Assembly: GCA_020851115.1 (NCBI GenBank)
Contig: JADZDJ010000054.1
Coordinates: forward strand, 1 to 42,328
DNA length: 42,328 nucleotides
Direction of reading: 5' to 3'
DNA from: Pirellulales bacterium
GTDB taxonomy: Bacteria > Planctomycetota > Planctomycetia > Pirellulales > JADZDJ01
Shown: piece after piece, positions 1 through 8,014 of the stretch
How the letters are laid out: each line of letters starts with the position of its first letter
Numbering within the stretch: position 1 is the stretch's first letter
Position numbers and translations under genes: made by a program
Notes under the pieces: generated by a model
What the model was told of the DNA's origin: nothing
The model's database searches: none
What the model saw: only the letters and a program-made list of their open reading frames with translations

Positions 1-1
1 C

Positions 2-85
2 AATCGGGAGCGCCTACATCAGACGCTCGGTTACAAATCCCCAGATCAATACGAAGCCGAATACGCCCCGGCAACTGCGGCGTAA
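2..85 (+). pseudogene. IS3-family transposase (OrfB/integrase), C-terminal end only
   Basis: The window opens inside a reading frame that ends at TAA 83-85. The last 27 residues include the signature NRERLHQTLGYKSP, typical of the extreme C-terminus of IS3-family OrfB (the part after the DDE integrase core). Only this tail is visible, so it cannot be said whether the upstream gene is intact. The IS1380 fragment follows in the same frame within about 40 bases and no clear terminal repeat separates them, which suggests nested or decayed elements. Confidence 0.7.
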
Positions 86-124
86 TCATGCTCCCCGCCG
101 CTGTCCGAAAGTCCTGGGCTATCG

Positions 125-496
125 CACTTTCGCGATCCCGATTTGATCGACTTCTCGGTGCTGGAATTGCTCAAGCAGCGGATGTTCGCACTCTGCCTGG
201 GTTACAAAGACTTGAACGACCACGAGCAGTTGCGGACGGACCCGCTGTTGGCCGTGTGGGTGGGCCGGAACGATCCCACCGGGCAAGATCGCCTCGACCG
301 CCGCGACCGGGGCAAGCCGTTGGCGGGCAAGAGCAGGCTAAATCGACTGGAACTGACGCCGCGCAGGGCGAACGAACAGAGTCGCGACAAGAAGATTGTC
401 TACCGCGAGCGAAAGATCGAGGAGTTCTTCGCCGATTCGCGGGCGTTGAGCGGAACCAGGAACGGGGATTGTTTGACAATCAATCGTAACCACTAA
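125..496 (+). pseudogene. IS1380-family transposase fragment
   Basis: The frame reads RDPDLIDFSVLELLKQR, then CLGYKDLNDH, DPLLAVWVG, and LAGKSRLNRLEL, all hallmarks of the N-terminal third of IS1380-family DDE transposases, in the right order. Family members are roughly 400-450 residues; here only about 120 remain. There is no credible start (the frame runs back to the IS3 stop codon), and after IEEFFAD the sequence loses similarity and stops at 494-496, before the catalytic core. It is a dead fragment truncated at both ends. Confidence 0.75.
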
Positions 497-527
497 GCAC
501 CGCCCTTTTTAGGGGCCTTCCTCATGA

Positions 528-544
528 CACCAGTTCAACTGGTG
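528..544. repeat. Perfect 8-bp inverted repeat near the IS1380 remnant
   Basis: CACCAGTT, one C, then AACTGGTG make a perfect 8-bp stem. A weaker GC-rich inverted segment (GCCC/GGGC) lies just upstream at about 502-517. No T-tract follows on either strand, so this is not a convincing terminator. Paired hairpins of this kind occur at IS200/IS605-type ends and in REP-like elements; which applies here is not decidable from the window. Confidence 0.4.
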
Positions 545-688
545 GTTCTGACTTGGGCTAACCCGCATTTCTCTGTGCGGCGTGAAAAGGAGTTGGTTTT
601 CCTTGGGTGCAAATCCCACACGGCAATGGGTCGCTCCAGCCGGAAGCAGTCGGATCGGCAGTGGAAGTGACGATGCGGGCGGGTCAGT

Positions 689-1573
689 TTAAATAACTGG
701 ATCCCTTTCGGTTGCAATTTTTCTGGCGACAATTCCAATGGCCGACAAATGCGTTCGATGACGCCAGAAAACCCTTTGCATCTGCCACACTCGCTGTCGC
801 GCGGCTCGATCGCTGGCAAGTTTTACCAAGATCCGCAAGCATCCTCGCAGGCCCTCATCGCGCAAGATACGCATCGGCCTGAGCAGATTCATCGGGCGGT
901 GGTGCTCGGAAACAATTTCAAATCCCTGGGTTGTGAGCAGTTGTCGCCATTGGGCCGCCGAAATTGGTTTGACTCCCACGCGAATCGCCCGCGACATTTC
1001 TTCTTCAATGATCTGCCGCTCCATTGAGCTTAAGTCATCTGGTTGAACGCACACTTCGTGAATGGCGTATTGCCCGTGTGGCTTCAGTAATCGGTGCGCC
1101 TCGTTCACAATCCGCTCTTTTTGCGTTGCGGGTTGCATGGACAGCATTGCTTCTCCCACGACGATTGTCGCGGATTCGCTTGGCAGGCCCGATTGCTCTG
1201 CACGGCCAACGACGCAGCGATCGCGCGATGGATCGATCACCTTGGCGACGGCAGCGGCGGCGGCCTGGTCGCGCTCGACGCCGACGAAACTGCGCGGAGA
1301 ATGCTGTGCGATGATTCGTGCGGTAATACCAAGTCCCGGCGCAAGCTCAACCACGTCATCCGCCTGGGAAATCTCTAATGAGCCAATCAGCCACCGAGTC
1401 ATTGCAATGCCGCCAGGCCGTAGCACCCGCTTGCCCAACCTTGCCAGCAACCAGTGGCCAGGCATCGTTTTGGCGTCCAAGTCTTGACCAGGCAAACTTT
1501 GAATGGTGGAAACTTGGGTTTGCACGGTAATGCCTCCGCTTCGTGAATGGCGGTCTGGTAAATGCCCGTTCAT
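689..1573 (-). CDS. Class I SAM-dependent methyltransferase, coupled to an Rrf2 regulator
   Basis: A 294-residue protein with a Rossmann-type SAM-binding motif I (VVELAPGLGITA, about residues 74-85), an acidic strand-2 end (GVERD, about 98-102) and a C-terminal helix-rich part. The substrate is unknown. I chose the ATG at 1573 because it overlaps the Rrf2 stop codon as TGATG; a TTG start 24 bases upstream is possible but less likely. GAGG lies about 10 bases before the ATG. Translational coupling to the Rrf2 gene implies the two are co-expressed from the promoter at 2090-2118, so the methyltransferase is probably the regulated output of that sensor. The Rrf2/methyltransferase pairing recurs in other bacteria as far as I recall; its role is not established here. 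Confidence 0.8.
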   Translation of the reverse strand: MNGHLPDRHSRSGGITVQTQVSTIQSLPGQDLDAKTMPGHWLLARLGKRVLRPGGIAMTRWLIGSLEISQADDVVELAPGLGITARIIAQHSPRSFVGVERDQAAAAAVAKVIDPSRDRCVVGRAEQSGLPSESATIVVGEAMLSMQPATQKERIVNEAHRLLKPHGQYAIHEVCVQPDDLSSMERQIIEEEMSRAIRVGVKPISAAQWRQLLTTQGFEIVSEHHRPMNLLRPMRILRDEGLRGCLRILVKLASDRAARQRVWQMQRVFWRHRTHLSAIGIVARKIATERDPVI

Positions 1574-2037
1574 CAACAAGTCGCCTCTTTGGAGCACGGC
1601 TCATCAATTCGTCTGTCGGGAAACTTGCAGGTGTGCCGATTGACCGCATCCGGCTCCAGCAATTCCTGAATGGTGGTCTGCCGAAACGCATTTTCGACCA
1701 ATTCGGCGGCATAATCTAGCCGTGCATGAAGGGGGCATAGTTGTGCATGGTCGGGCAATCCGAGTGGGCACTCTTTGACGCGGCGAGATGGTTCGACCGC
1801 CGAAACAACTTGCCAAATAGAGAGCGAGCGAGGGTCTGCCACCAAGACAAATCCGCCCTGAAGCCCGCGCTGCGAATGCACCAAGCCGGCACGACCCAGG
1901 CTACGCATCACTTTTGCCAAATAGCCTATGGGCATCTGAGTTTGCTCGGCAATTTGGGCCGTTGTTCGAGGCTGGCTATTTTGACCTGCTAAAAATGTAA
2001 TTGCTCGCAGCGCATATTCGGCAGTCCGCGAAATCAT
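1573..2037 (-). CDS. Rrf2-family transcriptional regulator
   Basis: A 154-residue Rrf2 protein. The N-terminus (MISRTAEYALRA, then a winged-helix region with QMPIGYLAKVMRSLGRAGLV and the wing QRGLQGGF) is characteristic. Rrf2 regulators such as IscR and NsrR bind an Fe-S cluster through three closely spaced Cys; here the equivalent loop has only C90 and C101 (KECPLG...LCPLH), with extra Cys at 137, 148 and 154 near the C-terminus. The cluster ligation, if any, would therefore be non-standard. ATG 2037 is preferred over a TTG three bases upstream of it. The gene is first in a two-gene operon with the methyltransferase and probably regulates itself through the palindrome over its own -10 box. 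Confidence 0.9.
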   Translation of the reverse strand: MISRTAEYALRAITFLAGQNSQPRTTAQIAEQTQMPIGYLAKVMRSLGRAGLVHSQRGLQGGFVLVADPRSLSIWQVVSAVEPSRRVKECPLGLPDHAQLCPLHARLDYAAELVENAFRQTTIQELLEPDAVNRHTCKFPDRRIDEPCSKEATC

Positions 2038-2082
2038 CAAAACTCATCTCAAGAAAATTGCCTATAGATATGCGGACCTTGA

Positions 2083-2118
2083 CATCTGTAATGTATGCCA
2101 TTAGATCGAAATTGTCAA
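2083..2118 (-). promoter_or_regulatory. Strong sigma70-type promoter with overlapping palindrome for the Rrf2 operon
   Basis: On the minus strand, TTGACA (2118-2113) and TACATT (2095-2090) are separated by exactly 17 bases. The -10 box is part of an inverted repeat ACAT-TACAG-ATGT (about 2094-2082), well placed to be the Rrf2 operator. The IS630 remnant ends only about 8 bases upstream of the -35 box, so the -35 may partly derive from the insertion. Confidence 0.6.
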
Positions 2119-2125
2119 TCGATGG

Positions 2126-2551
2126 TTAGTTCGCAGGCAGAGGGCTTTCCATGCTACCCGCAAAGCCATATGGCCCTGCCGTTTGCTCGGGACGCAGTCT
2201 TGCCTGTTCGGCATCGAGGATCCTCGATGCGGCTTCGGCAACCGTTCGCGGAGGATGGGCCTGAAATTCCGCCTTAAGCTTCTCGCGATGCGTCTCCAAA
2301 GCGCTGGTCGGATGATAGTGCTTGTTTTCATAGACCGCCTCCAGGCCGCCGGCTTCCCACAAGGTCAAATAACGATCCACGGTCTTGCGCGAAACACCTG
2401 TAATCTGGCAAACGGCCGCTTGTTTCAGGCCATGGTGCAATAGCCACAGCACATCCAGCTTCTGCCGCACAAACCGATCCTCATGCCCTAAACGATCTCA
2501 CCGGATCGATTCCCGTTCCGCTTCGCCAACTTCCACTTTACGCCATGCCAT
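2126..2551 (-). pseudogene. IS630-family transposase N-terminal part with an in-frame stop
   Basis: A start ATG at 2551 follows a strong GGAGG. The frame reads MAWRKVEVGEAERESIR, then TGA (2500-2498), and continues in the same frame as DRLGHEDRFVRQKLDVLW, VSRKTVDRYLTLWEAGGLEAV, a helix-turn-helix region, and RTVAEAASRIL, as in IS630-family N-terminal domains (HTH then linker). The protein ends at 2126 with a short unrelated tail, so the DDE catalytic domain is absent. It is either the HTH half of a frameshifting two-ORF IS630 element that lost its second half, or a decayed single ORF; the internal TGA argues it is inactive. Confidence 0.7.
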
Positions 2552-3016
2552 CCTTGGCCCTCCTCGATTACAACACCGCGCAACTGGCAAAAAGGAGGCT
2601 GTAAAGATCAGAATACTCAATTCCTCGCAATGTGTCATGGCAAGGTGGGTGGGGTATATCTGACGATTCCTGTTCGGAGCCAACTTGCATCGCTTCAGCC
2701 ACGACCTATTGTTGTAATGCCGACACCCCAGGCGCTTTGGAAGCGAGTCGTATCGAGGCTCGCAAGTTCACCCACATTCCGCCTTGACCCACAAAGCGTC
2801 CAATACTCATCCACAGCGCTGTTCGTTAAGCTTTTCAGACTCCGATCGTTACGCGAACGTCGAATTGCCCTTGCCTCGTCTCTCGGCTACCGCGTGTTCG
2901 TCCCTGCATTTTTATCCCGTGGCTACGACATTGCCGTTCCGCTGCAATGATGCCATCGGATGCTCGATATCCGCAGCAATCGTAATGTTCCTGTAGATCC
3001 CGGAGCTGTTTGCTTT
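2552..3016. other. Gene-poor spacer, nothing recognised
   Basis: About 465 bases between the IS630 remnant and the PilZ-like gene. Short open frames exist on both strands, but none has a family signature or a good ribosome-binding site. Given the neighbouring remnants it may be decayed mobile DNA. Confidence 0.4.
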
Positions 3017-3472
3017 ATGATCCAACCCCAAGTCGATGCCAAAGCGACACCTTCTCTCCGTCAACCGCTTTCGGCGGGCCCCCATTGTGCCGTTGGCCGG
3101 GCCGGCGACGCCGCCATTCGCGCCAGAGTCCGGCAATTGCTTCAATCCCTGTTACCAGTCGCTCCGACGATCGAACGCCGGCACGATCGCCGCTACCCAT
3201 TTCCGCGATTGATCAGCCTTACTCCCGTGGCCGATGACGGTCGAACGCCCCTCGACAAACCGATGGTAGTCGTGGGCACTTCCCTTTCTGAACGCGGCAT
3301 CGGGTTTTTCCACACGGGCCCATTGATGCACCGCCGCATGATTGCCGCATTTGCCGGCACGGACGGGGGAGCAATCGAACTGCTGGTCGTTGTGGGTTGG
3401 TGTCGCTTTATCGGACAAGGTTGGTACGAAAGCGGCGGGCGATTTGTGCAGTGCGTAGCGGAGATCAAATAA
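3017..3472 (+). CDS. PilZ-like domain protein
   Basis: A 151-residue protein of a type I recall from planctomycete genomes. An Arg-rich segment (ERRHDRRYPFP, residues 53-63) matches the RxxxR half of the PilZ cyclic-di-GMP site, and SLSERGIGFFH (89-99) matches the second motif (D/N)xSxxG, but with Ser in place of Asp/Asn. The C-terminal part (GWCRF...GWYESGGRF) is characteristic of this group. I chose ATG 3017 (GGAG 11 bases upstream); an in-frame ATG at 2960 would add 19 less convincing residues. If it binds c-di-GMP it would be a small effector, but the altered motif leaves that open. It stands alone, with remnants upstream and a convergent oxidoreductase downstream. Confidence 0.7.
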   Translation: MIQPQVDAKATPSLRQPLSAGPHCAVGRAGDAAIRARVRQLLQSLLPVAPTIERRHDRRYPFPRLISLTPVADDGRTPLDKPMVVVGTSLSERGIGFFHTGPLMHRRMIAAFAGTDGGAIELLVVVGWCRFIGQGWYESGGRFVQCVAEIK

Positions 3473-3645
3473 GGCCGTAGCTGCCGGACGCGCCTCGACA
3501 CCTCGACAAGACCGAAGATAGCAGCCACAAAACACGGATCAGTGCTCGAACGGCCCCGCAATGCACAGCACGATCATTTTCGATGAGTGGACGCAACGTG
3601 CAGCACGATCAAGAGCGGTTTTCGATATCATCGCCGAGGTGGAAT

Positions 3646-5022
3646 CTACGAAATCGTCCACGGCACGCGTTTGGGGCGGCTGAGCATCGATGCGGCTTCA
3701 TCGTCGCCGACTATTTTTTCCGCTTCCGGATCCCATTTGATTTTTCGCTTGAGCTGCATGGCGATATTTCCCAGGTGGCACATGCTCGCCGTGCGGTGGC
3801 CGACTTCCACAGGTTCGATGGGGTCTTGTCGCGATTTCACCGCGTTGAGGAAGTTTCGGACGTGGCGTGATTCGGCCGCGCTGTCTTCCATCGCTAGATC
3901 GCCCAAAACACTTACGGGAAGGTGAATTTCATTGGGGCCGATGAAGGTTGTCTTCAGTGATTCTGGCGAGCACCTCAATCCATTCGAATCCAATTGCACC
4001 CAGCCTTCCGAACCTTCGAACCGTGCTCCGAAACCTGGCTGCCGCGTTTCGCATACTAGCGTCACTCCGTCGGCGTACCGCGCCTCGAACGCCACCTTGG
4101 TAGCCGTGGTGAATAGCGACCCTGGCGTCGGCCATTCTGACCCCATGTCGGCAAACTCTACCGGACCCGTTAACTCCGTGCCGTGGCCCCATTGCGCCAC
4201 ATCGAGCGAATGCGCGCCGAAGTTTGTTGTCTGGCCGCCAGAGTAATCGGCGATGAAGCGGAATTTATATAAGCAGCGGTCGGCATGATACGGCGCATCC
4301 AGCGCCGGTCCGAGCCACATCGGATAATCAAACCCCTTGGGCACCGGCATTGGCGTCCATCCGGGGCCGGGACCGGCAAAGTTGTTTTCTGCGACAAACG
4401 TAAAGATCCGCTGCAGCTTGCCGATGCGGCCGTTGCGAACCAACTCGCAACCACGGCGAATGGCATCGCTGGAGCGATGTTGACTGCCGGTTTGCAAGAT
4501 CCGCTTGTACTGGCGGACGGCTTTGACCATCGATTGCCCGTCGGCCACCGTCAGCGACAGCGGCTTTTCGCAGTAAACATCTTTGCCGGCCGCGCATGCC
4601 GCGACGGTCATGACCGCGTGCCAATGATCGGGGGCAACGATTACGACCGCGTCGAGATCATCGCGTGCCAGCACATCGCGGAAGTCGGTGTACGCGTCGC
4701 AACCCTTGTACGTTCCCGATGGCTGCCGATCGGCGTAGTACGCCTCGACTTTCTGTTTGCCCGGCTCGCGACCGAGAAAATCCTTCGGATCTCGATAACC
4801 GTCGCTGCCAGTGTTCACATCGCACACAGCCAGCACTTGCACGTCGTCGTTCTTGAGAAAATTCGGCAAGTCGATCTTGCTCTGATTGCCAAGACCGATA
4901 AACCCGATATGGATGCGATTGCTCGGAGCATTGGCCCCAAACACCGTTCGCGGCACAATGGCCGGGGCGGTAACGGCGAGCGCGGCGGTCTTGATAAACG
5001 TGCGGCGGGAGGCGCGAGGCTT
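3646..5022 (-). CDS. Gfo/Idh/MocA-family oxidoreductase with Tat signal; expected ATG reads AAG
   Basis: An NAD(P)-dependent sugar or cyclitol-type oxidoreductase of the family expanded in planctomycetes. A Rossmann motif GFIGLGNQ (about residues 40-47), APDHWHA and the catalytic-region CEKPLSL (EKP about 152-154) are clear, and the C-terminal alpha/beta domain is complete. The frame is open upstream of the first conventional start (GTG 4956) and encodes a Tat signal, SRRTFIK followed by a hydrophobic Ala-rich stretch. A strong GAGGAG lies six bases before codon AAG (5022-5020), exactly where ATG is expected, with a TAA just upstream. Either this is an ATG-to-AAG lesion or base error, or translation starts at GTG 4956 and yields a 436-residue protein without its export signal. 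The coordinates include the Tat region (458 codons). Confidence 0.8.
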   Translation of the reverse strand, partial: KPRASRRTFIKTAALAVTAPAIVPRTVFGANAPSNRIHIGFIGLGNQSKIDLPNFLKNDDVQVLAVCDVNTGSDGYRDPKDFLGREPGKQKVEAYYADRQPSGTYKGCDAYTDFRDVLARDDLDAVVIVAPDHWHAVMTVAACAAGKDVYCEKPLSLTVADGQSMVKAVRQYKRILQTGSQHRSSDAIRRGCELVRNGRIGKLQRIFTFVAENNFAGPGPGWTPMPVPKGFDYPMWLGPALDAPYHADRCLYKFRFIADYSGGQTTNFGAHSLDVAQWGHGTELTGPVEFADMGSEWPTPGSLFTTATKVAFEARYADGVTLVCETRQPGFGARFEGSEGWVQLDSNGLRCSPESLKTTFIGPNEIHLPVSVLGDLAMEDSAAESRHVRNFLNAVKSRQDPIEPVEVGHRTASMCHLGNIAMQLKRKIKWDPEAEKIVGDDEAASMLSRPKRVPWTIS

Positions 5023-5216
5023 TTAAAACTCCTCAATGGCAAAAAAGGAAATCACTCACCCAGGGTGGGACGGCGGCAGGCGAGCTAGCTGGCAAACCTT
5101 ACAAGAGTCGAAGACGCAACGCGCAATGATAGACAGATATCGGCGCAAGATCAAACGACATAAGACAGTTCTGCGTTGACGAGCTTGATCGAAACCACCC
5201 GTTCGGCGCAGGCGCG

Positions 5217-7436
5217 TTACTGTTGATCCATTGTTAAATCATACCCACGCGAGGCGGTGCCGCTGGCAGGGTTCGGCGTTTTCGGGACATCCATCGATCC
5301 TTGCCCGCGTTCGTGGCGACCCCACCAAGCGTCGGCTTCTTCGATCGACCATCGCAACGCTTCTTGGCAGCGCGAGATGAGCTGCGACAGGTCGCGGGCC
5401 GTTTGCGGGCGCTTGGCGCGCGATTTTTCCAAACACGACAGCAGAGCATTTTCCAGTTCCGGCGGAATGGAAATGTTCGCCCGCTGCGATGGAGGCGTCG
5501 GCGGCGTGGCAACGTGTTTGTGACATAGATCGACCACGCTGTCGGCATCGAACACCGGCAGACCCGTTAGCAGGAAATACCCCACGGCACCGACCGCGTA
5601 CAAATCGCTCCGCGCATCGACCGAGTTGGGCATCTGAATTGCCTCGGGGGACATGTACAGCGGCGTGCCAGTCAAGCCGCGCTGGTCGGTCTTACTTTTT
5701 TCGTCGTCGAGCGCTTTGACCAGGCCGAAGTCGAGCACCTTCACCACGTCGGGCTCGCCGCCGCGGCGGTTGAGCATAATGTTGGCGGGCTTGATGTCGC
5801 GATGCACCAGGCCGAGTGAATGGGCTTCGTAGAGCGAACCGCAAACTTGCTGCAAAATATGAATCGCCCGCGGCGCTGGCAGTGGTCCATAGCGCTCGAC
5901 GAGCGCCTGCAAATCGATGCCGTCCAAATACTCCATTGCGTAGTAAAACACGCCTTCGGGAGTGCGGCCGTAGTCATAGATCGCGACGGTGTTCGGATGG
6001 TTCAATTGGCTGGTAATTTGGACTTCACGCTCAAACCGTTCCATGGAGGCTTCATTCACCTTGTCCACGTCGAGCATCTTAATCGCCGTCGGCCGTCGGA
6101 GCATCGAGTGATGGCCACGGTAAACGACCCCCATGCCACCGGAGCCAAGCTTTTGCTCCAGCGTGTATTGGCCGATCTGCTGCGCTTTGATGGCGGCTTT
6201 TTGCGCCTCGCGCCGCCAGCGCGCCGCGATGATGGTGAAGATAAAGATCGCCACGGCGCTCAGCGCTAAGAGAGCGAACAGCCCCCAAAATGTCCACCGC
6301 AAAATCGCAAGCGGTCGAAATGCCTCGGAGTAATCGATCTCGGTCGCGATGCCGAGGTTCGCGTCGGGTAGCCATTTCCAGGCTCCAACCACGAGCACGC
6401 CGCGGTAATCGCGATAGCCATCGACATCGACTCCCGGCCGCCCGACAATGGCTTCGGCCGCCATGTGCGTCAGCGGAAGCTCATCGCGCCGGGCGGTCGG
6501 TCGATGCCCCTTCGTCACATCTCCGCCCGGATCGCGAAGGAGTACTTTCAAGAGCGACGTACTTCCTATCTCATCGGGTAAAAGCCCGGACAAGATCATT
6601 TGATCATCGAAACGGCTGTTCGATACCATCCGCCCAGTCTTATCGAAGGCGTAGGTCTCGCCGGTCTGGCCGATGCGCCCCAACTGCAAAATGCGCGTAA
6701 ATTCCGCTTCCGGCCGAATACGCAGCGCCAGCACGCCGATCACCTGAAAACTTTCATCGCGCACCGGAGCGGAGACCCACATCGTCGGAATTCCCGTTCG
6801 CAACCGCCCCTTGGAATCTTTCACCGCGGCGACACCTGGAAACGGCGGCGACACACTCGCGATTCCGTTCAAGCTGTTGGAAAGAAAGGAGTCATATTCA
6901 TCGACGTCTTTGAGTCCCAGTATTTCAGGGTTGGACGAAGCGACGATCTGCTTCTTTCGATCGGCGACAAAATAGCCCACATAGTCGTGCGCCGACAATC
7001 CTGGGCCGAGTGCCTTGTCGAGCTTCGCTCGCACGACCACCGGCTCGACGACCACTTTGTGCTCTTCTGACCCGCCAGGCTCCAGCAGTCCGTAAGCAAT
7101 TTGCCGCGTTTCGAGGTCGTTAGCCATCGACTCGGCATTGTCTTTCTGTGAATTAAGCCAGGTTTCGAGCATTGCCGCTTCGATGTCGAGCGTCGTCGAA
7201 ATCTGCGACCGCAACGAATCTTTCATTGTCGTCTCGATCGCGCTGCGCACGAACAGTCCGACAATTGTCAACACTACGACCGCAATGATCGGCCAAATCC
7301 AAAGTTGCTTCCGCAAAAACAACCCGGTTTGCGACAGCGATCGCCCCACCTTCGACGTGGCAAACGTCATGTGAGCCGCCGGTTGGTTGTTGCCGTGCTT
7401 GGTCAGGCCTAAGGAAAATAGTCGATTGAGTTTCAT
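5217..7436 (-). CDS. Membrane Ser/Thr protein kinase with extracellular Cache-like sensor
   Basis: A 739-residue receptor kinase. The N-terminus is cytoplasmic, TM1 spans about 46-64, a roughly 310-residue extracellular region resembling a double-Cache sensor (VGYFVADRKKQIVASSN, ETYAFDKTGRMVSNS) follows, TM2 is about 383-405, and the Hanks-type kinase domain starts near 423. Kinase motifs are intact: GSGGMG (431-436), AIK with Lys near 453, HRDIKPAN (545-552), DFG (569-571), and GTPLYMSPE, so it should be active. The tail is short and Pro/Gly-rich, without PASTA or WD repeats. ATG 7436 (MKLNRLFS) is preferred to TTG 7451. It is monocistronic as far as visible. It probably signals extracytoplasmic small molecules; the ligand is unknown. 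Confidence 0.9.
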   Translation of the reverse strand: MKLNRLFSLGLTKHGNNQPAAHMTFATSKVGRSLSQTGLFLRKQLWIWPIIAVVVLTIVGLFVRSAIETTMKDSLRSQISTTLDIEAAMLETWLNSQKDNAESMANDLETRQIAYGLLEPGGSEEHKVVVEPVVVRAKLDKALGPGLSAHDYVGYFVADRKKQIVASSNPEILGLKDVDEYDSFLSNSLNGIASVSPPFPGVAAVKDSKGRLRTGIPTMWVSAPVRDESFQVIGVLALRIRPEAEFTRILQLGRIGQTGETYAFDKTGRMVSNSRFDDQMILSGLLPDEIGSTSLLKVLLRDPGGDVTKGHRPTARRDELPLTHMAAEAIVGRPGVDVDGYRDYRGVLVVGAWKWLPDANLGIATEIDYSEAFRPLAILRWTFWGLFALLALSAVAIFIFTIIAARWRREAQKAAIKAQQIGQYTLEQKLGSGGMGVVYRGHHSMLRRPTAIKMLDVDKVNEASMERFEREVQITSQLNHPNTVAIYDYGRTPEGVFYYAMEYLDGIDLQALVERYGPLPAPRAIHILQQVCGSLYEAHSLGLVHRDIKPANIMLNRRGGEPDVVKVLDFGLVKALDDEKSKTDQRGLTGTPLYMSPEAIQMPNSVDARSDLYAVGAVGYFLLTGLPVFDADSVVDLCHKHVATPPTPPSQRANISIPPELENALLSCLEKSRAKRPQTARDLSQLISRCQEALRWSIEEADAWWGRHERGQGSMDVPKTPNPASGTASRGYDLTMDQQ

Positions 7437-7941
7437 GAAATCAGCATCCAAAGAAAACTACACGCAACCCTACCATATTCGTATGCCAAATTGCGAAGTG
7501 CAAGAAAAAGAATGGCCCCGCAGGAACCTAAATTTACGGCAAAAATCGGCCTGCTTCGACCGGCGACTGCGGCAGTAGACTCGGCTCTCCAAGAGTCTCT
7601 TTGGCTTCTTCCGCTACTACAGCACAATGCGACAGGGCAAACCCGCGGAGAAAGTCAGTGCTTTGACTTGATGCAAGACGAAGCCGACGACTTTTCCAAC
7701 TCAGGGAGGAACACTGCTTTCAATTCCTGGAAAGTTCGTACAGTAGCCCCCATCCGCAGGGCAAGGCAGTCGGCCAATACAATTCCTACCAGTCTTGAAG
7801 ACATCGTGGTAGATACCATGACCAATCATAAATTCTCGCCGTTCCGAACCGGTTCGACGCCGCTTCGGACGCGGTCGTGGAACGATCTCTGGCGGTCGCA
7901 ACCGCGATTTCTGCATCGTCCCCGACGCCGTCATAAGTCGC
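7437..7941. other. Spacer between divergent kinase and feo operon, no gene recognised
   Basis: About 505 bases. A plus-strand open frame at 7491-7967 and a minus-strand frame at 7701-7997 have Arg/Ser-rich compositions with no family signature. The stretch presumably holds the kinase promoter at its left end and the feo promoter at its right end. Confidence 0.4.
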
Positions 7942-7998
7942 TTGTGGAATCGACACGGTCGCGATAGAATTGATTCACTGTTGATACTCAATCTCAAT
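7942..7998 (+). promoter_or_regulatory. Candidate feo promoter with paired ATTGA/TCAAT operator
   Basis: TTGTGG (7942-7947), 17 bases, then TAGAAT (7965-7970) form a plausible sigma70-type promoter about 40 bases before feoA. Directly over and after the -10 lies a nested dyad: ATTGA (7969-7973) and GTTGA (7980-7984), then TCAAT (7988-7992) and TCAAT (7994-7998). Iron-uptake operons are usually repressed by Fur- or DtxR-type regulators. These words do not match either textbook box, so the regulator cannot be named. Confidence 0.4.
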
Positions 7999-8014
7999 TA
8001 GGCGATAGCCTGCC

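Noticed and set aside
600-640. tRNA-like T-arm (GGGTGCAAATCCC) near the IS remnants
   Set aside because: No matching acceptor, D- or anticodon arm could be built. A group II intron remnant was also considered but no domain V or reverse transcriptase is present.
4285-5088. Plus-strand 267-residue open frame
   Set aside because: Antisense to the oxidoreductase, whose family motifs are clear; no signature of its own.
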